From Acanthopleura granulata (lineage: Eukaryota; Mollusca; Polyplacophora; Chitonida; Chitonidae): DNA of 64,000 nucleotides. Under the pieces are notes generated by a model. That model had not been told where the DNA came from and made no database searches. It worked only from the letters and a program-made list of their open reading frames with translations. Each line of letters opens with the position of its first letter. Within the stretch, counting starts at the first letter, position 1. The DNA lies in contig JABBOT010000080.1 of assembly GCA_016165875.1 (NCBI GenBank), positions 18,448,572 through 18,512,571 on the forward strand, in the 5' to 3' direction. Positions 46,501-53,159 of this stretch are shown here, piece after piece. A program made the position numbers and the translations under genes.

Positions 46501-49116
46501 GGGTCATTGTGCTGCGATAGATCGCTCACCGACTGAGCCACGGAGGCCCCCAAAATGTATTACAAGTGAAAAGTACCACAGGAATTATACTCTCTCTACT
46601 TCTAACATCCCTCAAAAGCATGTGGTCTTGACTGTATAAACAGTATAGGGTTCTTCCTCATGCCAAACTGTTAGTGTGGTGTAAGTTTGGTGAACTTGGA
46701 ATAAACCATTCTACAGATAAAGCGTTTGCAAGGATATTGACGGATGGACGAACGGACGCTGCCTACTACAACAATACGCCTTGGTCAATATTGGCTGAGG
46801 GGAAAAAACAGCAACGGTCATTCCTATTCACAAAGGACAAAATAACACATAAGAAAATAATTATAGACCCAGACGAATACTTCCAGTAATATCTAAAATA
46901 ATTGAAAGACATGTACAAAACTCTCTATAACTACCTGTAAACATTTCAGATCTCAAACAACAATCAGTCGGGGTTTCGTTAGTCTCTGCTTTATTAAAAT
47001 TGCTGAAACCTAGCGTAAATCAATTGACCGGGAAATATAGTTGGATCAATTAAGCTTGATTGTATAAAAGAGTTCGATATGGTGAACCAGTCAATTTTAC
47101 AAGATAAATTAAAAGCTTACAAGTTTCATAGCACAGCTTAAACATTCTTTAACATGTTTAAGTCCAATTTGCAAAACAAAAAGTGTATAGTCAACAAAGC
47201 AGGAAAGGTTTCAGGCGAGATGGCAGTAGAAACTAGTGTTCCACAAAGGTTAATACCGGGGTAACTACTTTTTCTTATGTACATCAAAGACCTTCCACAA
47301 CATTCATGTATTAGGAATTCTTAAGTTGAAATCTTGCTGATGACACAACTATTCATCGTAGTATCGGAACTGTTAAGGGAATTGAGACAGTTTTGAATGA
47401 AAACTTAAAATTATGAAATTATGCTTAAAAATATGAAATATTAAAGTTATGAAAATGAAATGAATTTAAACACAGGTAAAACCAGATTTATGTTGATAAA
47501 TTCTTGACAACGCCTCAGAAGTGTTCAAACAATGCATTAAACATCAGAATTGCTGCTTTTTCAGCATTAAACAAATGTCATCAACAAAATTACTTGGTCT
47601 TTTCATAAATGAAACTCTTACACGACAAAAATTTGGAAAAAAAATTCAATAGTCAATGACATTTTAAGAAAGAACAAAATTTATCTGGATTTGAAGACAA
47701 GAAAAAAATTTTGCACAACTACATTTTAACACGTTTTGATTACTGTAGTTCAGTATGGCCAACTGGTCCCCAGACACTTGCAGTATTAGCAGATTATTTA
47801 AGCTTCAAAAAAGAGCCGCTAAATATTTTTAGACTGCAAAGCACTTACTCCTACAGCTCCAGTTCTCTTAGAATTACACTGGATGCCAATGCGGATCGCA
47901 TTATATATCACATCATTTGTTTTGATTTTCTGTCACTGCGTGATAAACCACCTGATATCTAAAAGAATTATTTGTTAAAAACAAAGACGTACACAAGAAA
48001 TTTCTTAGATCTGCTGTTAACAACCTTCATACTGAAAAGTACAATTTCACAGTGCTGTGCTGTCATGCTGGCAACAGTTTAAAATGCATTACATCATAAC
48101 AGGATCATCACTGACGATATTTGTTAAATTATTTCGGTTAGTAACTTGTATAGCATGTCTATTTATGTTTTCGGCTGATGTTCGTATCTGTAACAATGCA
48201 TTATTGACTGTTTTGGTGTTTAAATATGCCAATATACATATGTTGTTTCTACCTGTTTAGGTATTGTTTATACAGACGGTCTCTGGGAAAAGCAGATCGA
48301 TGGTAAATTTTGACAGAATTACTCTCTTTAAATAAAAGCCCCCATGATAAATACAGGAGAAACTTTTAACAATTTCTGAAGGGCTTTATCACCAAAATGT
48401 AAAAAACACACATCATAAGAAAGTATTACATCTCAAATTCATCACCCAGATATGAAGAAGGTTTAGAAAATGTTTTTGTTCGATCAATTTAGGCAGATTT
48501 TAGAGCTGGATTAGTTTCGCACTATTCATTGGTCAGGCAGATCTTAATTTGCATACGAAATTAATTTTTTTTTCATTGGGAATAGGCCTTCTTATGTAGT
48601 AACAGTATGTAAAATCGGCTGTTCTTGACAAGATTTGTAACGGCTTTTGTGAAACATTCAAAATGTATGCCAAACCACGTGACCAGTCAAAAATCGAATA
48701 GCGTTAAAAGTTTTCTAACCACTGAATGTCAAGTTTGGGCTTCTTTATCCACGGCAGTTTTTGAGATAGTGGACTTCAAAGATTGCCAACAATAATAAAA
48801 TGCGAACGATTTCAACAGGTGTCCCACCAGGATGGCGCGGATCCCTAATAACAGATGTGCCGGCACGACTGAGTATACCCCTAATAATAGGTGTGCCTTC
48901 ACGATTGAATGGACCCCTAATAACAGGTGTCCCGGCAGGACTGAGTGGACCCAAGATAATAAGTGTACTACCAGGACTGAGTGGAGCTCTCATAAAGAAA
49001 TTAAATATGGTTAGCAACTCACCTCCTATTCCTAAGCCGTTACTCACTAGAGTTTCTCCAGGAATCCCGGCCAAGACAAGGCGGTATCCGAGGAGAAGTA
49101 CCAAGAAGGCTTTCAT
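24300..49116 (-). CDS. gp130/Domeless-like class I cytokine receptor (15 exons, whole gene)
   Basis: Single-pass receptor predicted to bind a helical cytokine outside the cell and signal through JAK-STAT. Exons: 49116-49023, 45039-44733, 42173-42007, 40886-40744, 39622-39478, 39033-38942, 38407-38191, 36575-36415, 35537-35366, 34407-34240, 32175-32032, 31444-31354, 30439-30376, 27808-27689, 25555-24300. All junctions agree in phase. The lengths sum to 3341 bases, one short of 1114 codons, because of a one-base discrepancy near 24480. Order: signal peptide, Ig, cytokine-receptor D1 and D2, three further FN3, one membrane helix, long tail. This is the gp130/Domeless plan. The third additional FN3 pair and the CxxW signature are the strongest family evidence. 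Oddities: D1 looks half-length, WSXWS is not recognisable, the Box 1 region is weak, and the tail is made of repeats. The domain type is firm; 'Domeless orthologue' is inference. Confidence 0.85.
24866..25324 (-). repeat. 39-bp coding minisatellite, eleven units
   Basis: Unit base of 39 bp encoding GENTEGYVKTCMA. Three units carry insertions of 2 or 4 codons (GENNGEYVSVKTCMT once, GENTAGHVNTPLGTCMA twice). Units 7-8 and 10-11 repeat as a pair, so the array has expanded by blocks. All length changes are multiples of three. Confidence 0.95.
26630..26810. repeat. CCTGTGGACA(TTTC)CCCC-type repeats, opposite orientation
   Basis: Recurring CCCCTG(T/C)(G/C)GACA, CATGGACA(C/T)T and (G)AA(C/T)ATTT(C/T)CCC units in cytosine-rich DNA. 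It is roughly the reverse complement of the array at 27335-27605, with about 520 bp between them. Confidence 0.75.
26869..27030. repeat. 32-bp tandem repeat, five copies
   Basis: Unit TAGTTTATCACTCCATACCA followed by TGCGTGACATTG; copies are nearly identical, with CATATC and CACGAC variants in the second and last. Lies between the two GGGG/CCCC arrays in intron 14. Confidence 0.95.
27335..27605. repeat. GGGGAAATGTCCATAGGGG-type repeats in receptor intron 14
   Basis: About a dozen short degenerate units combining GGGGAAATG(T/C)C, (T/C)CATAGGGG, GTCCACTGGG and AGTTATCTGTAGGGG. Larger blocks of about 110 bp containing these are repeated twice. The reverse complement of the core occurs at 26630-26810. 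Confidence 0.8.
27689..27808 (-). CDS. Receptor exon 14: cytoplasmic Tyr-rich and Ala/Pro segment
   Basis: Acceptor TTTTTCTTTCAATACAG, donor GATACG/GTAGCA, 40 codons, phase 0 to 0. It begins YLYSYSTALPGNPDANGK, three tyrosines in six residues, then a Pro/Ala/Asp-rich linker. The donor is less ideal than the others. Confidence 0.75.
27809..29814. other. Receptor intron 13, part without other features
   Basis: Several open frames of 60-110 codons occur here on both strands, but none combines splice sites with a domain pattern. I see no further receptor exon; phases on either side (0 and 0) do not require one. Confidence 0.5.
29815..30340. repeat. Degenerate ~45-bp repeats in receptor intron, cut by SINE fragment
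   Basis: Recurring TTACATGTCTTGTGTTACAT and TACGTATGATTAG(T/G)CTTGCCA phrases. A minus-strand SINE 3' fragment sits inside at about 30150-30245. Confidence 0.7.
30150..30245 (-). mobile_element. SINE 3' fragment
   Basis: ATTTATTTATTTGATTGGTA, TTTAACGCCATACTCCAGAA, ATTTCACTAATACGACGGTG match the reverse complement of the common SINE 3' end. Confidence 0.8.
30376..30439 (-). CDS. Receptor exon 13: membrane-proximal cytoplasmic segment
   Basis: A 64-base exon (acceptor AAAAAATTAAATTTCAG, donor GATTTG/GTAAGA, phase 2 to 0) encoding LIKQKTRDDFACQIPEEVTD. It is where the JAK-binding Box 1 should be. The only proline-containing hydrophobic patch is CQIPEEV, which does not match a classical P-x-P Box 1. 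JAK binding is therefore expected from the family but not shown by the sequence. Confidence 0.75.
31354..31444 (-). CDS. Receptor exon 12: transmembrane helix
   Basis: Between a TTTCATTTCAG acceptor and a TGCAG/GTATGC donor (phase 1 to 2) the exon encodes TLTAGDIVGIVIAGIFLLCF and then a hydrophobic end ICC. This is about 22 uncharged residues, one membrane span, followed by Arg and Lys in exon 13, giving the cytoplasm-facing positive charge expected of a type I protein. Confidence 0.88.
32032..34407 (-). CDS. Receptor exons 10 and 11: FN3 domain D5
   Basis: Exon 10 (34407-34240, phase 1 to 1) has APRGLRLKKTEEQTLMVEW and then IVRKYRVLYCE, the FN3 B/C strands with Trp and Y-R-V. Exon 11 (32175-32032, phase 1 to 1) has ELKNVEAGKQYAVAVQAVL, the loop Leu and Y-x-V-x-V-x-A of FN3 F-strands, and ends ETITVS. 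The fold is split at phase 1 here, not phase 0 as in D2-D4. The 2-kb intron contains a SINE and degenerate repeats. Confidence 0.85.
32268..32442 (+). mobile_element. 5'-truncated SINE in receptor intron 10
   Basis: Body (CTGTACGTGGCAAGGTCTGC, AATGCTGGCCACCGTTATAT, GAAATATTCTTGAGTACAGC) and (AAATA)n tail of the common family. Confidence 0.85.
32470..32960. repeat. Degenerate ~45-bp repeats in receptor intron 10
   Basis: C/A-rich strand with recurring ACCCATCC, CATCCGTACAAATC(T/C)ACCAC and (T/C)ATCCACTCA phrases at irregular spacing. Probably an old decayed minisatellite. Confidence 0.6.
33060..33250. repeat. Dispersed repeat in a receptor intron (partner at 40.17 kb)
   Basis: CCAGAGCAGCGACGACAGTG, ATAGTTGGGTAATGGTCAC and CTAACTGTTCATTTAAGTG match the 40170-40370 copy in order and orientation. 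Confidence 0.55.
34590..34710 (+). mobile_element. Probable SINE remnant
   Basis: Ends CTTCAATCAAATAAATGAAT like the common SINE, preceded by CTCCTCTGTGGCC and a short diverged body. Upstream of exon 10 in intron 9. Confidence 0.45.
35366..36575 (-). CDS. Receptor exons 8 and 9: FN3 domain D4
   Basis: Exon 8 (36575-36415, phase 1 to 0) has VTMEWPKFARDNQDVENFTV, then YYCQSGDKSRSVFLCK. Exon 9 (35537-35366, phase 0 to 1, acceptor GTTTTTGTTGGTAG) opens DQIKWERLPPS and continues to NDLMVGLSADFSQYSSGI before a SPC end. The pattern Y-Y-C, then C-K, I-x-W, L-P-P, F/V-G-L-S-A and S-S-G-I is one I recall for membrane-proximal FN3 domains of gp130-like and Domeless-like receptors, and is the best subfamily clue in the extracellular part. 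Confidence 0.85.
38191..39033 (-). CDS. Receptor exons 6 and 7: FN3 domain D3
   Basis: Exon 6 (39033-38942, phase 1 to 0) starts VPAGPPGVTLGGFWQ, a typical FN3 A-strand with prolines. Exon 7 (38407-38191, phase 0 to 1) continues through NARNIRYRVCP, VEYNLTLCGQSEIGFS and a G-strand, with the Y-x-L/V-x-x-C pattern of an FN3 F-strand and N-glycosylation sites (N-D-T, N-L-T). All four splice sites are canonical (for example TTCATGTTTTGCAG and GAAG/GTAAGT). Confidence 0.82.
39115..39260. repeat. Dispersed repeat, copy 2 (partner at 240-375)
   Basis: Same order of shared blocks as at the window's left end. Here it sits in receptor intron 5. Confidence 0.5.
39478..40886 (-). CDS. Receptor exons 4 and 5: FN3 domain D2
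   Basis: Exon 4 (40886-40744, phase 1 to 0) begins KPAPVRKEGLVLKSPSSRTL, matching the V-K-P-x-P start of the second domain of gp130-type modules. Exon 5 (39622-39478, phase 0 to 1) holds LTPYTTYTMSITCMPYG and ends TTLPD/G. The split at phase 0 inside the fold is the same in the next two FN3 domains. Where the WSXWS motif should be, the sequence reads YVSNAIS, so both tryptophans are replaced. The intron between the two exons has a possible dispersed repeat at 40170-40370. Confidence 0.82.
40170..40370. repeat. Dispersed repeat in a receptor intron (partner at 33.06 kb)
   Basis: CCAGAGCAGCGAC, ATAGTTGG.ATATGGTCAC and CTAACAGTTCATGCAAATG recur in the same order at 33075-33250, at about 65-70% identity by eye. 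Confidence 0.55.
40917..41352. repeat. ~40-bp minisatellite in receptor intron 3
   Basis: About ten degenerate units of AAGTGTGTAGTACTGACTAT followed by AAGGCAGACAATATCAGAG. Later units are shortened by about 10 bp. It lies where a second D1 exon would be expected. Confidence 0.9.
41868..41932 (+). mobile_element. SINE 3' tail fragment
   Basis: Keeps GATATTCTTGAGCACGGCGT, AAAACACCAATCAAATAAAT and the tail of the common SINE family; the rest is lost. Confidence 0.75.
42007..42173 (-). CDS. Receptor exon 3: cytokine-receptor domain D1 (C-x7-C-x-W)
   Basis: A polypyrimidine acceptor (TTTTTTTCTCTCCGTTATAG) precedes the residues PNLYRCPHSTATSCEW, carrying the C-x7-C-x-W signature of class I receptor D1. 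A beta-strand pattern follows, ending in YRLWLVG and HTSEI before an ATAG/GTAATG donor (phase 1). The first residues parallel the P-x-N-L-x-C start of gp130 D1. Only about 55 residues are encoded where about 95 are expected; the second disulfide half of D1 is absent, so a 1-to-1 phase exon between 42.0 and 40.9 kb may be missing. Confidence 0.85.
42283..42350 (-). mobile_element. SINE 3' fragment
   Basis: TTATTTATTGATTAATTCAT, GTAACGCCACGCTCAAGAAA and TTTTCACTC match the reverse complement of the SINE end. Confidence 0.6.
42834..43090 (+). mobile_element. Near full-length SINE, common family
   Basis: Degenerate head (GTGGTTCAGTTGTTTAGCGC), B-box GAGTTCAAGTCC, body and (AATAAA) tail are all present. 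It is more diverged than the copy at 20838. It lies upstream of exon 3 in intron 2 of the receptor. Confidence 0.85.
43091..44732. other. Receptor intron 2, remaining part
   Basis: No additional exon was found. Degenerate repeats with TTACATCCCAA and TTACATCAC recur about every 45-60 bp at 44410-44660. Confidence 0.5.
44733..45039 (-). CDS. Receptor exon 2: Ig-like domain
   Basis: The acceptor TTTCTTACATTACAG leads into a complete Ig fold of about 100 residues. It has LYEGEKLNLTCSV with the B-strand Cys, and DKGVYSCRLLPG with the D-x-G-x-Y-x-C motif and second Cys, then a G-strand ending SVTVRVDP. Several N-glycosylation sites (N-S-T, N-L-T, N-N-T) fit an extracellular domain. Two overlapping donors lie 4 bases apart, GTGAGT after 44737 (phase 1) and GTGTAA after 44733 (phase 2). 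Only the second keeps frame with exon 3. In gp130 an Ig domain occupies the same N-terminal position. Confidence 0.85.
45600..48290 (+). mobile_element. Decayed LINE (non-LTR retrotransposon) in receptor intron 1
   Basis: Plus-strand remnants in the order of a LINE ORF2. The endonuclease end reads NVTISDHFPVCISW (45740-45780). A reverse transcriptase start resembles L-D-x-x-K-x-F-D-x-V-N-x-x-I-L (47050-47100). The A-D-D-T catalytic-loop match lies at 47337-47355, and a C-terminal RT region has RFDYCSSVWP (47740-47770). Stops and frameshifts interrupt every segment, so it is dead. It lies antisense to the receptor gene. The boundaries are estimates. The layout suggests a Jockey/CR1-like clade, not verified. 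Confidence 0.75.
46290..46550 (-). mobile_element. Full-length SINE nested in the LINE, 12-bp target duplication
   Basis: Read on the minus strand: head GGCCTCCGTGGCTCAGTCGG, B-box GAGTTCAAGTCC, body, and (AAATA)n tail. Flanked by CAAAATGTATTA at 46278-46289 and 46551-46562. Being inserted in the dead LINE, it is the younger element. Confidence 0.92.
48745..48985. repeat. 45-bp tandem repeat just inside receptor intron 1
   Basis: About four units (CCCTAATAACAGGTGTGCCG type) at 48819-48985. The period is a multiple of three, and the minus-strand frame continuing from exon 1 stays open through it, giving Pro/Gly/Ile-rich units such as GPLSPAGTPVIRG. The frame closes at 48745. Splicing at 49023 would remove it. 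Confidence 0.8.
49023..49116 (-). CDS. Receptor exon 1: signal peptide
   Basis: The ATG at 49116 opens MKAFLVLLLGYRLVLAGIPG, a basic N-region and hydrophobic core typical of a secretory signal, with cleavage likely after the Ala/Gly segment. The exon ends in GGAG/GTGAGT (phase 1), the usual phase for extracellular domain exons. A non-coding 5' exon may exist upstream; no promoter was identified. Confidence 0.8.
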
Positions 49117-49162
49117 TTTACATCCTCACGACTCATCGGGGGTGCTGCATGGTTTACCGTGA

Positions 49163-50957
49163 CGAAAATAAAAACAATGTGGTGAATAAGCAGAAAATTA
49201 TGTTCTGAGTAAACACAGAATAGATTATGTTACTGTTACTAAATATTACGTAACTCATGAAAATGTTCTGTTATCACAACAGAATACTCTTGTTGGAGGA
49301 TCTTTTGTCGGTGTATTCATTACACACATTCTGCAGTATCAATCTATCGCAGCATCACCCACAAAACATAATGTGATGTGAAATTGGACAGATCAATTTT
49401 TAGAATGTACGCCACATGTTTTCTGGTTCGATTCATGTTGGAAGCCAACAAGTTAAAAAGCCTTCTTATTTGTTACATCCTAAGAAATTGTATATCCCTG
49501 AACCTTTGTGATATCCGAGTTCATACGTTTGGGGTACAGAACCCGGGTGGCCTGTTGCAATGCCGAGAAAATATCTGTCCCAAACAGGATGGCCAAACTG
49601 ACGACACATGTCTGTAGGCATGTATATGTAAGTAAAATCCTGAACACGTGCAACACACCATGTGCTCTATGACTCCATAGATGGTCATCCATCCATATGA
49701 CATGCCTGTGACAAGTTTCCCACAGCTATAGACCTTCTTTGCATATATTTCCGTTTACACGGAAATCCAACCCGTTGTTTTCTAGCCCCGCACAATTCTG
49801 ATTTCATGTGAAAAGCCACTTGTATAGAACATAGCAACTCCCTGACTGGAGGGAACGGGGCGTTATCTGACTGCCACAACTGTATTATTTTTCCTGTTAT
49901 TGCTAAAATTTTAAACTACAGCCCAAATGTCTGTACAAAGACATCTCTGTTTACTTAAAGGTCGGGTAAAAAAAATTTAAAATGACGAAAGCATCGAGCA
50001 AACGAAGCATGAAACAATGTATTTGAAAATATCTAAAGTTATTTTTTTAGATTTTTTTCCCTGTATGCATTAAAAGCAGTTATGTGTTTGGATTGGGGGT
50101 AGTGTGGAGGTGGGGGTGGGGTGTTTACGAACCACACTATTAATACGCCTCGTACTTATTCAGATCAAAATAAATTTGTTTTGAACTTTGGTCATTCCAT
50201 GCGTGGACGTGCAAGGCAAAGCGAACCTGACATCACTGTTTCAAGGAATAGTGTAAAGACCGTGTGAATTCATAATCAGCACAGTCCATGAACCACAACA
50301 TACAGTACAAACACCTGACTGCAGTTAATTCAGTGGAAAGAAAAAAAATGAAAGTATATTTTCAGGTACATTTGCACAGGCCTTTCTATGGGTGTTCACT
50401 TGAGTTTTTTCAATGTCCATTTGTCTTTAAAATTCCTACAACCTTATTCGAATTCTCTTAAACCGCTATTACTCATTGTGACTATAACTTTATCGCATCT
50501 ACTGCCAGAATTGGTCCAAAACTAGTCGAATGGAAATAGTCACGAAGGTACAAGCCACACTTCATATGCCGCGCTCAGCACGTTGCGGTTTGCCGAATTT
50601 TATAAATCGTATGAAACAACATTTCAAGGCCTTTCTCATTTGACCCATGAAGTTCGGCGAGTTGATGCGATAAATCATATCTTATGAGCGCGGCTTTAGA
50701 TGCCAGTTTTCATCTCCATGTTTGCCTAAACTGGTCAGATGTGTCAAGTGAAACTCATCATGCAAATCTGAACTCCCTGATGCACTGAACACAATGTCTC
50801 CCAGGTGATACCAACTCGAATCAGTTACCAATGGTCCCATAAGTAAGCGTGACACCTAATTTTATCCAATTCGGTCAAGTAGTGATAGTGTGTTTCTTGC
50901 AGACAAGCTTAACTGGACTGCACATCTAATGTTGGGGGAGAAAAGAGTAACCCATAT
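49163..50957. other. Upstream flank of the receptor gene, no supported gene
   Basis: No TATA box or CpG island is evident near 49.2 kb. A guanine/thymine-rich run (GGGGGTAGTGTGGAGGTGGGGG) lies near 50100. Confidence 0.4.
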
Positions 50958-51068
50958 TTGACATGCATATACATAAAGTTAGAGAAGGAAGTACATATAA
51001 AAATCTCCATATTTCAACAAAATTGTGACTTTCAGCTCACGTATTGTTACCACACAGACACACACACA

Positions 51069-51078
51069 GATATATATA

Positions 51079-51147
<69 letters not shown>
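51069..51147. repeat. (AT)n microsatellite
   Basis: About 35 uninterrupted TA dinucleotides after a short CA run (51050-51068); near-certain length polymorphism. Confidence 0.97.
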
Positions 51148-51148
<1 letters not shown>

Positions 51149-51460
51149 CCCACTGGCTACAAGCCTAAATCTATGTATTCTGGGAAAACAAGTATATATT
51201 AATCTTACAGGAAGCACATTTAATGTGGTCTTTGTGCATACTTATCATTAGGATAAGGCCACCACTCACTTATCCCAGAATACTGTTCTCTTTGACTCCT
51301 GTCGAAAACCAGGCATGAAGTTTACTTCATGCACAACCTGTAATGGTGTCACAATCGTTTGTTTGTCAGTATAAATACACGTATATTATGACTGTACAAC
51401 TGTGTCCAGTGTATTCACAAGAAAGAATTGTATCCAGGCATACATGCCATATACCTTTAC

Positions 51461-51670
51461 TGCAATTGGTGCAGCACAGCTGCAACTTTTTCAGTCAAAC
51501 TCTCAGTAAACAATCACCCAGTGTCTGTAAACATTTACATACCTGGTAATAAATCTTGACTGTAATTATGGTAATTGGTGCAGCCCAGTTGCAACTTTTC
51601 AGTCAAACTCTCAGTAAACAATCACCTAATGTCTGTAAACATTTACATACCTGGTAATAAATCTGGACTT
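51461..51670. repeat. Direct duplication, ~109-bp unit
   Basis: AATTGGTGCAGC(A/C)CAG(C/T)TGCAAC through ATTTACATACCTGGTAATAA occurs twice with about six differences. Confidence 0.92.
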
Positions 51671-53159
51671 CCTGCCTTTAACAAAGGGGTCCACAGCTAT
51701 GAACTCCTTTGATCTTTCGTGTAGCTCGTCACACTTCTGTCTCTAATATGTCCTCATAAAACAGAGAGGTAACCTTAGTTCTAGCGAGATTACCCATAGA
51801 TTATTATCCATAGAGGCTAAGCCCCAGGCCCTTCCTACTGCCCACAGCCGTATTTTATCAACATATATCGTGCTGTCCCTCTCAGTTTGATGTTGGCACT
51901 AATAAAACTTTTATTTCCGTACACCCACATGTCTAAGCTGCTCGTTGTCCCGTGTTGTCCGGTCGAGCAGAATCTAGTAAATGCACACGGGTACAAAACT
52001 CCTCGACGGTAGATCCATTTCTATAGTCATTCGCATCAGTTCCATCACATGTAGCATTCAAGTGAAAAGCTGCCTTTCAACCTGTGCCAGCACAGATTCA
52101 AAGATTAACGTGTAAAATTCCACCATCACTATACTGTTTCTGGAACATCAGCTTTATTACTTATCATATCTACTTGTATATTTATTGACTTTCGGTTTAA
52201 AACTTAACCAATGGGGATTCCAGTTTATTCATAACAAATCAAAATCCAATACTGAACAAATGTCGCATACAAAATATTTTTGATTTTTGTTTCGTTTCAT
52301 ACTGGGTTTTTTTACTTATTTCCCTCTTCACAAAGCTTGTGTGTTGTTCTATAATATCAATATCTTCTTCGCAGCCTGGAGATACCAGCAAATCACCTGT
52401 TGCTGCCATTTTGGCCATGCAGCCATGCATTTGCACCAGTCGATGGAACTGATTTGCATTTCCTGTCCACATGTTGGATCTCTGTCCCTCACTACTTTCA
52501 TAAAATTATCAAATCTGATTACCCAACCACAATAGCCATTCCCAAGCCTCTCTTTCTGTTGTGGGTAATAGTTTGGTAACATCTGTGCTTATAATGCCTA
52601 TATACTTATACACGGGGACTGCTGGCCCATTTAGCCCAAGATACATCTATATGCATATCACTTCAGCCCACCAATATTAAAACAATTTTAGCATTTATGG
52701 GCAATCATGTGTTGTATTGTATTTGTGTATGTATTTGTGATCCCCTACTAAATAAATTGTGAGGGAATAAAATTATAGAGATCCTCACATACACTCCACT
52801 TTAATAGCGAACCTAGCTCACGTTCGCTGAGCCAAGCGAAGGGAACGAAATGAATGAATGCTTATTGTTTAACGCCCTACTCAAGAATATTTCACTTATA
52901 CGAAGGCGGTGTGAGCCCTAAAGACAACACATCTGTACACGCGTGTATATGTCATTTGTAAGAGTTTCAATGTGAAACTCATGGACTTCAAAAAGCATGA
53001 CTTACCTCTGAGATCAGCACATGCGTAGAGGCAGCCTTTGCCGAGATCAAGTGGTGATGGATAGGTTGCTTGGAAGTTTTGTGTAAAGTTTTTAATGTAA
53101 AGTTGTAAACGCGTGAAACAAGCTAAATATGTATCAAGGATGGTCATTTCAACACCCAA
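51671..53159. other. No supported gene; SINE fragment inside
   Basis: A minus-strand frame at 52239-52472 looks loosely protein-like but has no splice support. At 52850-52912 a minus-strand SINE 3' fragment remains (TTTAACGCCCTACTCAAGAA, ATTTCACTTATACGAAGGCG). Confidence 0.45.

Noticed and set aside
52239..52472. Minus-strand 77-codon frame
   Set aside because: Looks loosely protein-like, but no acceptor, donor or domain pattern supports it.
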